From assembly GCF_002220365.1 (NCBI RefSeq), contig NZ_MTHB01000041.1, forward strand, positions 1-64,000: a DNA stretch of 64,000 nucleotides, read 5' to 3'. A program made the position numbers and the translations under genes. Under the pieces are notes generated by a model. That model made no database searches, had not been told where the DNA came from, and saw nothing but the letters and a program-made list of their open reading frames with translations. The number at the start of each line of letters is the position of its first letter. Position 1 is the first letter of the stretch. This document shows, piece after piece, positions 54,892 to 63,127 of this stretch. Source of the DNA: Caballeronia sordidicola (GTDB lineage Bacteria; Pseudomonadota; Gammaproteobacteria; Burkholderiales; Burkholderiaceae).

Positions 54892-56493
54892 TTACTGTTT
54901 CTTCACGTCACGGTACGACACGAGGTCGAAGATCGGCCCGACTTCAAGACCCGTTACGCCCGGCCGTGCCGCAACCTGTGAGACCTTCTGGAACATGATC
55001 ACGAACGGCGAGTTCGCGAGAAACTGTTTTTGCATCGCTTCATAGCGTTGCGCGCGTTTGGCCGTCGACGATTCCTCGAGCGCGGCCTGGGTCTCCTTGG
55101 TCAGTTGGGGAATGTCCCACGCATTGCGCCACGCCAGCATCTTGAAGGCCGATTTGTCGGAGTTGTCGGGATTCCACGCGAAGCCCTGCGCGTTGCTGTG
55201 CGGATCAATGTAATCCGCCGACCACTCGCCAATATAAATGTCATGCTGACGCGCGCGATACTTGCCGAGGGTCTGCTTGTTATCGCTTGAAATCAGTTCG
55301 ACCTTGATCCCGCCTTGCGCCAGATTGGCCTGCACCGCCTGCGCGATCTCACCATACGGCGAGTCATTGCGCACATCCATTTTCACCGTAAAGCCGTTCG
55401 GTACACCGGCTTTCGCCAGCAGCGCTTTCGCCTTCGCTACGTCCTGATGATACGGATTGATATTCAGCGCGCCGAGGAAACCTTCGGGCAGGAAGGTCTC
55501 GTGCACCTTGTACGTGGTCCGCACGATATTCTGCTGAATGCCGTTGTAGTCGATCAGCCATTTCATGGCTTCCTGCACATCGGGCTTTGCAAGGTTCGGG
55601 TTCTTGTTGTTCAGGCCAAGGTACATCAGCGTTGCTTGCGGTACCGACGTCACGCGAATCGTGCCCTTCTTCGTGAGCGTTGCGAGGTCGTCGGAACTCA
55701 GGTCACGCGCGATATCGATATCGCCGTTCTCGATCATCAGGCGCTGGCTCGATGCTTCCGGCACATGCCGCAGCACGATGCGTTTCATCGCAAGCGGCAC
55801 GCGATAACCATCGAAACGTTGCAGCACGATGCTGTCATTCGCGGTCCACTTCACCAGTTTGTATGCACCCGATCCCGCCTCGTTCGTCTTGAGCCACTCG
55901 TTGCCGAAATCGTTACCCGTCGCGTGCGATTCGAGCAGCTTTCTGTCGAGCACGGAAGCCGGCCATGAGCCCAGCACGTTCAACACGAACGTGGGCGCGT
56001 ACTTCTGGTCGGTGGTGATTGAAACAGTGCTGTCGTCGATTTTCCTCACGTTCTGCAGCGCGTTTTCCTTCGTCAGCCCGATGCCCGCCAGCACCGCAGC
56101 CGCGCCTTTGTCGAGTAACGCCGTGCGCTGGATCGACCACGCGACGTCGTCGGCGGTCAGCGGATTACCCGAATGGAACTTGAGACCGGAGCGAATCTTG
56201 AAGGTGAACGTGAGGCCGTCCGGACTCGCCGCCCATGACTGCGCAACGTCGCCGTTGAAGCGGGCCGGATCTTTCAGATCGACGCGGATCAGGCGGTCAT
56301 AGGTATTGGCGACGTATTCCTGCGGCACCAGTTCGTAGATCTCGCCCGGGTCGAGCGTGGTGAACTCGTCGAGTAAAGTAGCCATGACCAGCATGTCCTT
56401 CGGCGTGGCCGCTTCAGCTATGCACGTGCCGGCCAGCATCAGAGTGGACGCTGCCGCGATGGCTGCCAACGCGTTGCACAATACCCGTTTCAT
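54892..56493 (-). CDS. ddpA: Dipeptide-binding protein (SBP family 5, DdpA type)
   Basis: 533 residues. A signal peptide (MKRVLCNALAAIAAASTLML..., cleavage near AEA) precedes a family 5 solute-binding protein; FKIRSGLKFHSGNPLTADDVAWS is the diagnostic motif. It should deliver D-Ala-D-Ala or other small peptides to the DdpBCDF transporter. It follows ddpX by 60 bases. Confidence 0.94.
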   Translation of the reverse strand: MKRVLCNALAAIAAASTLMLAGTCIAEAATPKDMLVMATLLDEFTTLDPGEIYELVPQEYVANTYDRLIRVDLKDPARFNGDVAQSWAASPDGLTFTFKIRSGLKFHSGNPLTADDVAWSIQRTALLDKGAAAVLAGIGLTKENALQNVRKIDDSTVSITTDQKYAPTFVLNVLGSWPASVLDRKLLESHATGNDFGNEWLKTNEAGSGAYKLVKWTANDSIVLQRFDGYRVPLAMKRIVLRHVPEASSQRLMIENGDIDIARDLSSDDLATLTKKGTIRVTSVPQATLMYLGLNNKNPNLAKPDVQEAMKWLIDYNGIQQNIVRTTYKVHETFLPEGFLGALNINPYHQDVAKAKALLAKAGVPNGFTVKMDVRNDSPYGEIAQAVQANLAQGGIKVELISSDNKQTLGKYRARQHDIYIGEWSADYIDPHSNAQGFAWNPDNSDKSAFKMLAWRNAWDIPQLTKETQAALEESSTAKRAQRYEAMQKQFLANSPFVIMFQKVSQVAARPGVTGLEVGPIFDLVSYRDVKKQ

Positions 56494-56553
56494 ACTCGCT
56501 CCGTGAGGGATGTTGATGAGATGTTCCGCGCGTTCCTGGGCTACTCCGTCTGA

Positions 56554-57135
56554 CTACATCAGGCGCAAGGGGCCGCTGTCGGCATTGTCGATCAGGTCTA
56601 GTGCGCGAGAGCCCGGCAATTCGTAATGCCACCACTCGCTGGGAATATGGGTGAAACCGGCGCCGTGCATCACCCCAAGCAACAACGTGCGGTTGCGCTG
56701 TACATGCTCCGGCAAGCCCGGATGGAAGTGCTCGGAGGCAATCGACATCTCGTCGAAACCCGTGCCCATGTCGAGGTCCTGGCCTTGAGCGTCGACCAGT
56801 GTCAGGTCGATAGCGGTGCCGCGGCTATGGTTCGAGCCGCGCTTGAGATCTGCTATGTAAGTCGGGTCGGGAAGGAAGTCCCAGAGCACTTGCTGGGCTT
56901 GCGGCGGTCGATAGGCATCGAATATTTTCAGCGTCATGCCGATGTTGCCCGCCAGCTCGACGGCTTTCTTCAGGGCGGCTTCGGCGGGTGCCAGGAGCAA
57001 GCAATGTGCCGTCTTGTAGATCGGCTTGCCCGTCAGGTTGCGATCGGTTGCGTAGACCAGGTCGATCGCGACGCGGTGCGTTTCAGGAGTGATGCTTAGC
57101 AGACGGTGATCGGGCATCGGCGGCGTTGGGTTCAA
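56554..57135 (-). CDS. ddpX: D-alanyl-D-alanine dipeptidase (VanX/DdpX family)
   Basis: 193 residues from a TTG start at 57135, or 187 from the ATG at 57117; neither has a clear Shine-Dalgarno. The zinc ligands are in SNHSRGTAIDL (His and Asp) and EWWHYEL (catalytic Glu and His), the VanX signature, and DAYRPPQAQQ carries the conserved Arg. The enzyme splits D-Ala-D-Ala into D-alanine. The operon order X-A-B-C-D-F equals that of E. coli ddp, where D-Ala-D-Ala serves as nutrient in stationary phase. Resistance to vancomycin is not implied. Confidence 0.94.
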   Translation of the reverse strand: MNPTPPMPDHRLLSITPETHRVAIDLVYATDRNLTGKPIYKTAHCLLLAPAEAALKKAVELAGNIGMTLKIFDAYRPPQAQQVLWDFLPDPTYIADLKRGSNHSRGTAIDLTLVDAQGQDLDMGTGFDEMSIASEHFHPGLPEHVQRNRTLLLGVMHGAGFTHIPSEWWHYELPGSRALDLIDNADSGPLRLM

Positions 57136-57614
57136 GGCTCACGAGTTCGTGCGGTGCCGTTATTGTTTATCAAAATGACGGGTTTGGGGGTGAATGTGGC
57201 GGACATGCCGCACTTGGCGGATAAATGCCACATTCGCGGATGGCCCTAAAGCCGGTTGTACTCGGGGCATAACGACGGGTCGAGCCGTTGTACTCGAATC
57301 TACCGCCAACGGTCGCACCTGTCCCAGGATCAGCAGTTCCCCGATTAAAACCCGCCAAAAATCCGGAGGTTGGGTTCGAAGAAGGTCTGAACGGGAATGG
57401 CGGCACGCGGGGTGACGCTCGACTGTGGGGACGGATGCACTGGCGACCGCTGCCTACTGGCACCCTGGGCGTGATGATCAGTTTTCTGCGTGGCCGGGCA
57501 GTAGAATCGCGCCGATACCGGGAGCATCGACGGAAGGTGAAAGCAGCGCAATCGAAAGCGGCTCAACTACACCTGCGGAACCGCTTTCGATGCTTATACG
57601 GTAATCTGCGCAGA
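57136..57614. other. Intergenic region with stem-loop at 57552-57592
   Basis: No gene in 479 bases. ATCGAAAGCGG (57552-57562) and CCGCTTTCGAT (57582-57592) are perfect 11-base complements with a 19-base loop. Without a T-run it is a weak terminator for the small gene at 57615, or a transcript-end stabiliser. Confidence 0.45.
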
Positions 57615-57848
57615 TTACTGCGCCATCGCGCCCGAAGCCGGATGCCCCATGCCCATTGCGTCGTTCTTTTTCATCTTGTCGTCCTTCTTCATTGCATCCT
57701 TCTTCATAGAATCTTTCGACATGGCATCCTTGGACATGGTGTCCTTCGCCATCGAGTCGTGGGCCATTGCGTCACTTGCCTGGGCGAATGCCATGGAGCC
57801 GCTCAGGGCCAACGTTGCTGCGAGTGCTGCAGTGATGAAAAGTTTCAT
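57615..57848 (-). CDS. Exported pentapeptide MxKDx repeat protein
   Basis: 77 residues from the ATG at 57848 (GAGG upstream). A signal peptide (MKLFITAALAATLALSGSMA, cut near AFA) is followed by degenerate pentapeptides of the form M-x-K-D-x (DSMAKDTMSKDAMSKDSM...), very rich in Met, Lys and Asp. The family is known as a small periplasmic repeat protein of unknown role. Dense methionines could scavenge oxidants or bind copper, a good match to its upstream neighbours, a molybdopterin oxidoreductase and cytochrome b. It is 89 bases downstream of the oxidoreductase on the same strand and probably belongs to the same ECF-sigma-controlled unit. Confidence 0.88.
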   Translation of the reverse strand: MKLFITAALAATLALSGSMAFAQASDAMAHDSMAKDTMSKDAMSKDSMKKDAMKKDDKMKKNDAMGMGHPASGAMAQ

Positions 57849-57937
57849 ATCAACCTCTTGCTGGAGTGAAAGTTTCCGGTCGTGCCGGGGTGAATCGAAG
57901 TACCTGACGCCGCGATATTTCTCCGTCATTCGTGACG

Positions 57938-58714
57938 TCAGGAACCTCCGAACCAGTTGTAGCCCTGATCGACCCAATAGCCGCCAGGGAATTTATTCGT
58001 GACGAAAATCTCCATGATGTGCTTCGGATTTTTATAGCCCAATTTCGTAGGCATCCTTAGTTTCATCGGATAACCATATTTTGGCGGCAATTGCTGGCCG
58101 TCGAAGGTGAACGCCAGCAGCGTCTGCGAATGCAAGGCAGTCGGCATGTCGATGCTTTCGTAGTAATCGTCCGCGCACTTGAAACCAACATATTTCGCCG
58201 TTGTGTCCGCCCCCACCTGCTTCAGGAACTCCGAGAACGGCGTGCCACCCCAGCGTCCGATCGCACTCCACCCTTCCACGCAGATATGGCGCGTGATCTG
58301 CTCGGCTTTCGGCAACGCGTAAAGCTCAGGCAAGGTCCACGTTTTCGTGTTCTGCACCAACCCGCTTACTTTCAGGCGAAAGTCGGAACCATTCACGACA
58401 GGAGCGTCGTCAATGCCGTAGAACGCGTTGAATGGAAACGGCCGCGTGATCTGCGCTTCCGTGTAAGTCGGCGCGAGACGATTCGGATCGAAGAGCCAGC
58501 CTTGCACGGTGTCGTTCAGGCGAGAGACACGGCTAAGGAAGGTCTCAACGGATTTGTCGTCTGAGATACTGCAACCGGCCAGCATCGCGAGACCGCCGAG
58601 CGTCACAATGCGTTTGCCGAAGAGGCGGCGCGACGGCATGTCGAGTTCACGCCGAACGTCGATAATCAGCGACTCGCGGTCTACGCTCACGCGATTTGGC
58701 TTCATAGGTACCAT
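57938..58714 (-). CDS. Tat-exported molybdopterin oxidoreductase (sulfite oxidase/MsrP fold)
   Basis: 258 residues. A twin-arginine signal with lipobox is seen: SRRLFGKR (~28-35) then LAMLAGC (Cys48), so a Tat-exported lipoprotein is likely. The Mo-ligating Cys145 lies in RHICVEGWSAIGRWGG, the sulfite oxidase/YedY motif. Also YGYPMKLRMPTKLGYKNPKHI is typical near the C-terminus. MsrP repairs methionine sulfoxide in periplasmic proteins using electrons from a membrane cytochrome; here a cytochrome b gene lies just upstream. The neighbouring Met-rich protein would be an obvious substrate. The exact reaction is inferred. Confidence 0.88.
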   Translation of the reverse strand: MVPMKPNRVSVDRESLIIDVRRELDMPSRRLFGKRIVTLGGLAMLAGCSISDDKSVETFLSRVSRLNDTVQGWLFDPNRLAPTYTEAQITRPFPFNAFYGIDDAPVVNGSDFRLKVSGLVQNTKTWTLPELYALPKAEQITRHICVEGWSAIGRWGGTPFSEFLKQVGADTTAKYVGFKCADDYYESIDMPTALHSQTLLAFTFDGQQLPPKYGYPMKLRMPTKLGYKNPKHIMEIFVTNKFPGGYWVDQGYNWFGGS

Positions 58715-58771
58715 GATCGAGATTCCTCGCGTCCTTAAAATTATCTTTTAGCCGGCGGGTGCGCGCAGCTG

Positions 58772-58819
58772 AATTAGTGGCTGGCTAAGTCGCCGAATTA
58801 GTGGCTAACTTAGCGACCG
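58772..58819. repeat. 24-bp tandem duplication at the cytochrome b stop codon
   Basis: GAATTAGTGGCT starts both units (58772 and 58796), each followed by a similar GGCTAAGTCGCC or AACTTAGCGACC. The second unit contains the stop codon of the cytochrome b gene, so the duplicate copy reads as an echo of the gene end. Confidence 0.6.
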
Positions 58820-59436
58820 CGAATCATCGTAAGCAGTGAGCGCGGTACCAGTGAAACCATCACCAGATGCACGACAACGAATGCCGCCAGCAACGACATG
58901 GCCGAGAAGTGCACCACACGCGCAAAGTCATAACCGCCCATCAGTTCGCGCAGCAGCGGAAACTGCACCGACTTCCAGATTGCGAGTCCAGACAGGACAA
59001 GCACCGCAATATCGACCATCACGAACAGGTACGCGAACTTCTGCACTGCGTTGTACTTGCTCGGGTCGGCATGCGATAAATGCCCCTTGAGTGCCTCGCC
59101 CAGGTCATGCAAAATTGCACGCGGCCACAGCGGAAAAAACTTGCCCTTGATGCGCCCCGTGACAATGTTCATCGCGAGATAAAAGAGGCCGTTGAAGAAC
59201 AGCAGCCACATTGCCGCGAAGTGCCATTGCAGCGCGCCGCCAAGCCAACCGCCCAGCGTGATACCCGGCGGAATCATAAAACCCTTGAACACCGGTGATG
59301 CATCGTAGATGCGCCATCCCGACAGCATCATCAGGATCACGGCAAGTGCGTTGAGCCAGTGCGTGATGCGTACCCATGCAGGCTGGAGGGTCCGCAAGGG
59401 AGTGCTTACGCGGCTCGCTTCATGTGTTGCGTTCAT
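58810..59436 (-). CDS. Cytochrome b561-type membrane subunit
   Basis: 208 residues; GGAGG five bases before the ATG at 59436 fixes the start although the frame is open to 59637. Four to five helices with candidate heme histidines in VRITHWLNALAVILM, ALQWHFAAMWL, ARVVHFSAM and FVVVHLVMVSLV match the Ni/Fe-hydrogenase/thiosulfate-reductase cytochrome b family. It should pass quinol electrons to the molybdopterin protein encoded next (95-base gap). Two GTAACC-N16-CGAA promoters lie upstream. Confidence 0.9.
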   Translation of the reverse strand: MNATHEASRVSTPLRTLQPAWVRITHWLNALAVILMMLSGWRIYDASPVFKGFMIPPGITLGGWLGGALQWHFAAMWLLFFNGLFYLAMNIVTGRIKGKFFPLWPRAILHDLGEALKGHLSHADPSKYNAVQKFAYLFVMVDIAVLVLSGLAIWKSVQFPLLRELMGGYDFARVVHFSAMSLLAAFVVVHLVMVSLVPRSLLTMIRGR

Positions 59437-59570
59437 CCGGGCCTCCATGACTCGCTTCTGTGGGCGGCGCACAAACCGCCGCCAAAAACATGTTGTGCAA
59501 CTCGCCTTGTGGATCCGCTCCTTTATCGTCTGCACGAAACCTTCGGAAGCTGATCGTTCGTTGTTAGTTA

Positions 59571-59597
59571 ATTCGCTTCGATTGCCTGGCGGGTTAC
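59571..59597 (-). promoter_or_regulatory. ECF sigma promoter P1 of the cytochrome b-molybdoenzyme operon
   Basis: Reverse strand: GTAACC (59597-59592), 16 bases, CGAAT (59575-59571). Same motif and spacing as at 61771, 63030 and 59685. Predicted transcription start near 59565, about 130 bases before the ATG. Confidence 0.75.
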
Positions 59598-59658
59598 ATC
59601 GCCCAACGAAATTTTTTAAGCACGCGAAAGCGGTCATGCAATGCGCATATGTGAGTGA

Positions 59659-59685
59659 GTTCGTTGGGGAAGGCGGATGGGTTAC
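59659..59685 (-). promoter_or_regulatory. ECF sigma promoter P2 upstream of the cytochrome b operon
   Basis: Reverse strand: GTAACC (59685-59680), 16 bases, CGAAC (59663-59659). It lies 88 bases upstream of P1 on the same strand; no gene intervenes. Confidence 0.65.
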
Positions 59686-59787
59686 AGCGAGATGTTTTTT
59701 TACTACAGACGCTCAGGCGCAGCGAACAAGCGACCCTTGGGAAAGGTCAGCGGGATGATGAATCGCTATGCCAGGTCGGCGGTTCAG

Positions 59788-60396
59788 TTATCCGGCAAAA
59801 GTCCGGCCATCGAGCGACGCGAGTACCGGTCGCAAGAGTCCCTCCAGCAACGCCGGTTCCGGCCGGGCACGTGCCAGCACTCGAATGCCGAGCAGGACCG
59901 CCAGCAAAAGGCGCGCGAAGTCTTCAGCAGGCTGCGCGGATGAGATCTCGCCGGTTTGCTGACCTGCGGCCACGCATCGGCCGAAATAGGCCTCAAGCTT
60001 TACTAGCACGCCGGCCACGACCCGCTGGAACTCTGGATCATGCGGGGCCATTTCCAGCGCCGAGTTCACCAGCATGCACCCTTTGCGATCCTTGTCACTC
60101 AGCGAGCGGTGGACGATCTCATCGAAGAACGCCTTGATCGATTGAAGCGGCGACTGCGTCCCTTCGAAACGCCGGACACGGTCGTCCACGCTTCGCGACA
60201 CATAGTGAGCCAGCGCCTGTCCATAGAGCGAGTGTTTGTCACCAAACGCGTTGTAGAGGCTCGCGCCCGTGATACCCATGCTGTCCGCGAGTTCGCGAAC
60301 CGAGGTGGCTTCGTAGCCCCGGTTCCAGAAACACAGGACCGCGGCGTCGAGCACTGCGGCTTCGTCGAACTCTCTTGGCCGTGGCATCCAGTCCAT
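59788..60396 (-). CDS. TetR-family regulator
   Basis: 202 residues. The N-terminal helix-turn-helix (FDEAAVLDAAVLCFWNRGYEATSVRELADSMGITGASLYNAFGDKHSLY) is standard TetR; the ligand domain has RKGCMLVNSALEMAPHDPEF with a conserved Cys, reminiscent of NemR-like sensors of electrophiles. ATG 60396 or 60387 are both possible. It is divergent from the glutathione transferase gene, which it likely represses together with itself. Confidence 0.93.
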   Translation of the reverse strand: MDWMPRPREFDEAAVLDAAVLCFWNRGYEATSVRELADSMGITGASLYNAFGDKHSLYGQALAHYVSRSVDDRVRRFEGTQSPLQSIKAFFDEIVHRSLSDKDRKGCMLVNSALEMAPHDPEFQRVVAGVLVKLEAYFGRCVAAGQQTGEISSAQPAEDFARLLLAVLLGIRVLARARPEPALLEGLLRPVLASLDGRTFAG

Positions 60397-60446
60397 TACT
60401 CCATTGAACGAGGCGATATTGCCATTCCGTTTTCGTTACGATATTC

Positions 60447-60462
60447 TAAATCGATTGATCTA
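60447..60462. promoter_or_regulatory. Candidate TetR operator
   Basis: TAAATCGATTGATCTA is an imperfect 16-bp dyad (TARATC-N4-GATYTA) 51 bases from the tetR start in the divergent intergenic region, similar in form to the NemR box TAGACC-N4-GGTCTA as I recall it. Confidence 0.5.
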
Positions 60463-60674
60463 AAACATAAATCACAACACGTCTTGCAGTAAACACAGCC
60501 GCTGCGCGAGTCTTACAGATGCATTTCGAAGCTGAACGTCGGCGTGTCCAAATGGCCGCACCGTTCTCGCCATGTCCGTAACGGTCGAGACTTTCTGCGC
60601 ATGACGGCATGGCGAGGACGCTGCCGTGCGCTCCTGGCGAGCCGCAGCGGCCCATCTCAACACCCAAGGACAAC

Positions 60675-61379
60675 ATGATCCGTTTTTACTTTCACCCGAC
60701 GCCGAATCCCGCCAAGGTCGCGCTCTTTCTCGAAGAGGCGGGGCTCGAGTACGAAGTGTTTCCCGTCGACACCAGCAAGGGCGAGCAACATCTGCCGGCA
60801 TTCAGGAGTATCAATCCGAACGGCAAGGTCCCGGCCATCATCGATACGGACGGCCCCGGCGGAGCCGAAGCAAGGGTATTCGACTCCAGCGCCATCCTGC
60901 TCTACCTCGCCGACAAGACGCAGCGTTTCGCGGGTAAGCCCTCGGACCGTCCCGAATTGCTCTCATGGCTGTTCTTTATCAGCTCCGGACTCGGCCCCTT
61001 CTCCGGCCAGGCGGTGCACTTCCAGCACGCCGCGCCCGAGAAGATTCCGTATGCGATCAACCGGTACCGGCGGGAGATCGAGCGGCACTATCGCGTGCTT
61101 GACGAGCACTTGTCTGGCCGCGAGTACATCGTCGGAGACGAGTATTCGATCGTTGATATGTCCGCGTGGGGATGGCTGGAGCGCGCGTCGCGGGTGTTGG
61201 CCACCGACGCGCCGCTTGCCGCATTCCCGGATCTGCACCGCTTCTTCGACACCATCAGTGCGCGTCCCGCCGTCGCCCGGGCGCGGGCGGTGGGCCACGA
61301 CCTTACTTTCAAGCGCGAGGTTGACGAAGAGACACGGCGCGCGATGTTTCCATCGAATTATCCCGAGATCACCCGTTAA
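60675..61379 (+). CDS. Glutathione S-transferase (YghU/YfcG-like)
   Basis: 234 residues from the ATG at 60675 with AAGGA upstream. The thioredoxin-like N-domain (FHPTPNPAKVALFLEEAGLEY; INPNGKVPAIID; FDSSAILLYLAD) is followed by a helical C-domain (ERHYRVLDEHLSGREYIVGDEYSIVDMSAWGW). PTPNPAKV suggests a Thr/Asn-type active site as in disulfide-bond oxidoreductase-type GSTs. It probably detoxifies the electrophile sensed by the divergent TetR protein. Confidence 0.93.
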   Translation: MIRFYFHPTPNPAKVALFLEEAGLEYEVFPVDTSKGEQHLPAFRSINPNGKVPAIIDTDGPGGAEARVFDSSAILLYLADKTQRFAGKPSDRPELLSWLFFISSGLGPFSGQAVHFQHAAPEKIPYAINRYRREIERHYRVLDEHLSGREYIVGDEYSIVDMSAWGWLERASRVLATDAPLAAFPDLHRFFDTISARPAVARARAVGHDLTFKREVDEETRRAMFPSNYPEITR

Positions 61380-61770
61380 GCAACGGCCCACCTGGGACCG
61401 AAGGCCTTCGCCCTCGGCGCGCGATCGACAGAAGCAAGCCGATCCGGCACAATCCGCCCGCTTTGTTGGCTGCTGCTTCGTCTGCTGCTAATACTGCGGC
61501 ATAGGTGCGCGACGTTTGCGTGCTTGGACCTGTCGTCCGTAGCCGCCGTAAAGCATTGGCCTGCAGTGTGCCTAAAGCCGATCCCGACATAAAATCGCGG
61601 TAATCTTCGGCGTCAGAACCTGAAGCGACGAGCCTCGCGCACGGCAGGACCCGCGTTGCCGCGTCACGAAAATACCTGCTATAGATGGCCGCCACGAACG
61701 GTGTCCATTCCCGGCGCTGGGAGCGTCGACATCCGTCGGCAAGCCCACCGCAATTTATTTGAAGCGCGCT
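61380..61770. other. Intergenic region between GST and ECF operon
   Basis: No gene supported on either strand in about 390 bases; it ends at the ECF promoter at 61771. Confidence 0.5.
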
Positions 61771-61797
61771 GTAACCCGATTCCGCGATGAAGCGAAT
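61771..61797 (+). promoter_or_regulatory. ECF sigma promoter of the sigma/anti-sigma operon
   Basis: GTAACC (61771-61776), 16 bases, CGAAT (61793-61797). Transcription would begin near 61803, inside the frame opened by the ATG at 61787, so the sigma factor must start further downstream. Confidence 0.75.
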
Positions 61798-61813
61798 AAT
61801 ACAAAGTGGTTCT

Positions 61814-62359
61814 GTGCCTGGTGTCGAAGAACGGTTGAGGGCCCTGTTCATCCGCGGCCTGAATGGCGACGCTGTCGCCTATCGGACGTTCCTCGACGAC
61901 TTGACGGGGCATCTGCGCGGCTTCTTGAGAAAGCGCATTTTTTACCTGCAGGACGACATCGAGGATGTCGTGCAGGAGATCCTGCTGGCCGTGCACAACA
62001 GCCGCCACACCTATCGCCCGGACGAACCGTTGACTGCCTGGGTGCATGGGATCGCACGCTATAAGCTGATGGATTTTTTCCGCGCAAGATCGCGGCGTGA
62101 AGCATTGAACGATCCGCTGGACGACGCGCTGGAGATTTTCGCGACCTCGGACGAAGAACCCGCCGATGCCAAACGCGATGTCGGCAAGCTGCTTGAACAA
62201 TTGCCGGACCGTCATCGGCTGCCGATTGTTCACGTGAAGCTACAAGGGCTCTCCGTGACAGAAACCGCCGCGCTCACGGGAATGTCGGAGTCGGCGGTCA
62301 AAGTGGGCATTCACCGCGGACTGAAAGCGTTGGCAGCAAAGATTCGAGGCACCGCATGA
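61814..62359 (+). CDS. ECF RNA polymerase sigma factor (SigF/NrsF-partner type)
   Basis: 181 residues if begun at the GTG at 61814 (an ATG at 61787 overlaps the promoter's -10). Sigma region 2 spans ~10-80 ([24 protein letters not shown]...[18 protein letters not shown]...[18 protein letters not shown]). Region 4 spans ~125-178 ([48 protein letters not shown]). It matches sigma factors paired with DUF1109/NrsF anti-sigma proteins, such as Caulobacter SigF, which respond to chromate, cadmium and oxidative stress. Its stop overlaps the nrsF start. Confidence 0.92.
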   Translation: MPGVEERLRALFIRGLNGDAVAYRTFLDDLTGHLRGFLRKRIFYLQDDIEDVVQEILLAVHNSRHTYRPDEPLTAWVHGIARYKLMDFFRARSRREALNDPLDDALEIFATSDEEPADAKRDVGKLLEQLPDRHRLPIVHVKLQGLSVTETAALTGMSESAVKVGIHRGLKALAAKIRGTA

Positions 62360-62997
62360 AAACCGAGGACCTGATTTCGCTTCTATCGACTGGCGTTATG
62401 CCGGTCGACCCACGCGTGTCCGCGCGCCGCTTCGGGCGTGCAATCGTATTGGGTGGGCTCGGCGCGCTCGTCCTGATGGCGGTGATTTTCGGCGTACGGC
62501 CGGACATCGCCACAATCTCGCGCACGCCGATCTTCTGGGCCAAATTCGCGTTCCCGACAACGCTTGCGGCAACCGCATTGTTCCTTGTAGTGAGGCTGTC
62601 GCGACCCGGGACGACCATCGGCAAGTTCTGGGCAATGCCTGCGGTGCCCGTGCTCGTTGTGTGGAGCGCGGCCGTGGCGGTCTTGTGTCTCGCCTCACCC
62701 GACGCACGCATGCCGCTTGTCATGGGCTACACGTGGCGTACCTGCCCATTCAATATCCTGTTGTTGTCGGTGCCGGCGTTCGTCGCCGTATTCTGGGCAA
62801 TCCGCGGACTCGCGCCAACCCGGCTCAGGCTCGCTGGCGGGGCGGGCGGCATGCTCGCGGGAACCCTCGCGACGATGGCCTATTGCTTCCACTGCCCCGA
62901 GATGAGCGTCGCGTTCTGGGCTGTCTGGTACCTGCTCGGCATGACGCTTGCCACGCTGATTGGCGCATTGCTTGGGCCGCGTTTCTTGCGCTGGTAA
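62356..62997 (+). CDS. nrsF: NrsF-family (DUF1109) membrane anti-sigma factor
   Basis: 213 residues, six predicted helices. The cytoplasmic N-terminus ([19 protein letters not shown]) is followed by the conserved [12 protein letters not shown] segment. Two conserved cysteine positions occur in [10 protein letters not shown] and YCFHCPEM (an extra Cys makes this a CxxC). In Caulobacter these cysteines sense stress and release SigF. Overlap of four bases with the sigma gene implies coupled synthesis. Confidence 0.92.
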   Translation: MKTEDLISLLSTGVMPVDPRVSARRFGRAIVLGGLGALVLMAVIFGVRPDIATISRTPIFWAKFAFPTTLAATALFLVVRLSRPGTTIGKFWAMPAVPVLVVWSAAVAVLCLASPDARMPLVMGYTWRTCPFNILLLSVPAFVAVFWAIRGLAPTRLRLAGGAGGMLAGTLATMAYCFHCPEMSVAFWAVWYLLGMTLATLIGALLGPRFLRW

Positions 62998-63029
62998 GTG
63001 AGGCTGAGAATAAGAATTAACGTGCGGGC

Positions 63030-63056
63030 GTAACCCGGCCACTCCTCGAAACGAAT
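63030..63056 (+). promoter_or_regulatory. ECF sigma promoter of the second nrsF gene
   Basis: GTAACC (63030-63035), 16 bases, CGAAT (63052-63056). Predicted start near 63063, about 65 bases before the ATG at 63128. Confidence 0.75.
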
Positions 63057-63127
63057 AGAAATCATGCGCTAGCGCATGACGCTGCTTAACTGCTGGCAGC
63101 GCTGTCGTTTCTTATAGCGGAGTGGTC

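Larger units (their letters stand above)
59437..59787. other. Regulatory region between cytochrome b operon and tetR
   Basis: No supported gene in 351 bases. It carries the two promoters above. The upstream extension of the cytochrome frame to 59637 would begin before both predicted transcription starts except P2 and is not supported. Confidence 0.5.

Noticed and set aside
57552..57592. Strong stem-loop as a definite intrinsic terminator
   Set aside because: The stem is perfect but no T-run follows on either strand, so it was left as an intergenic feature.
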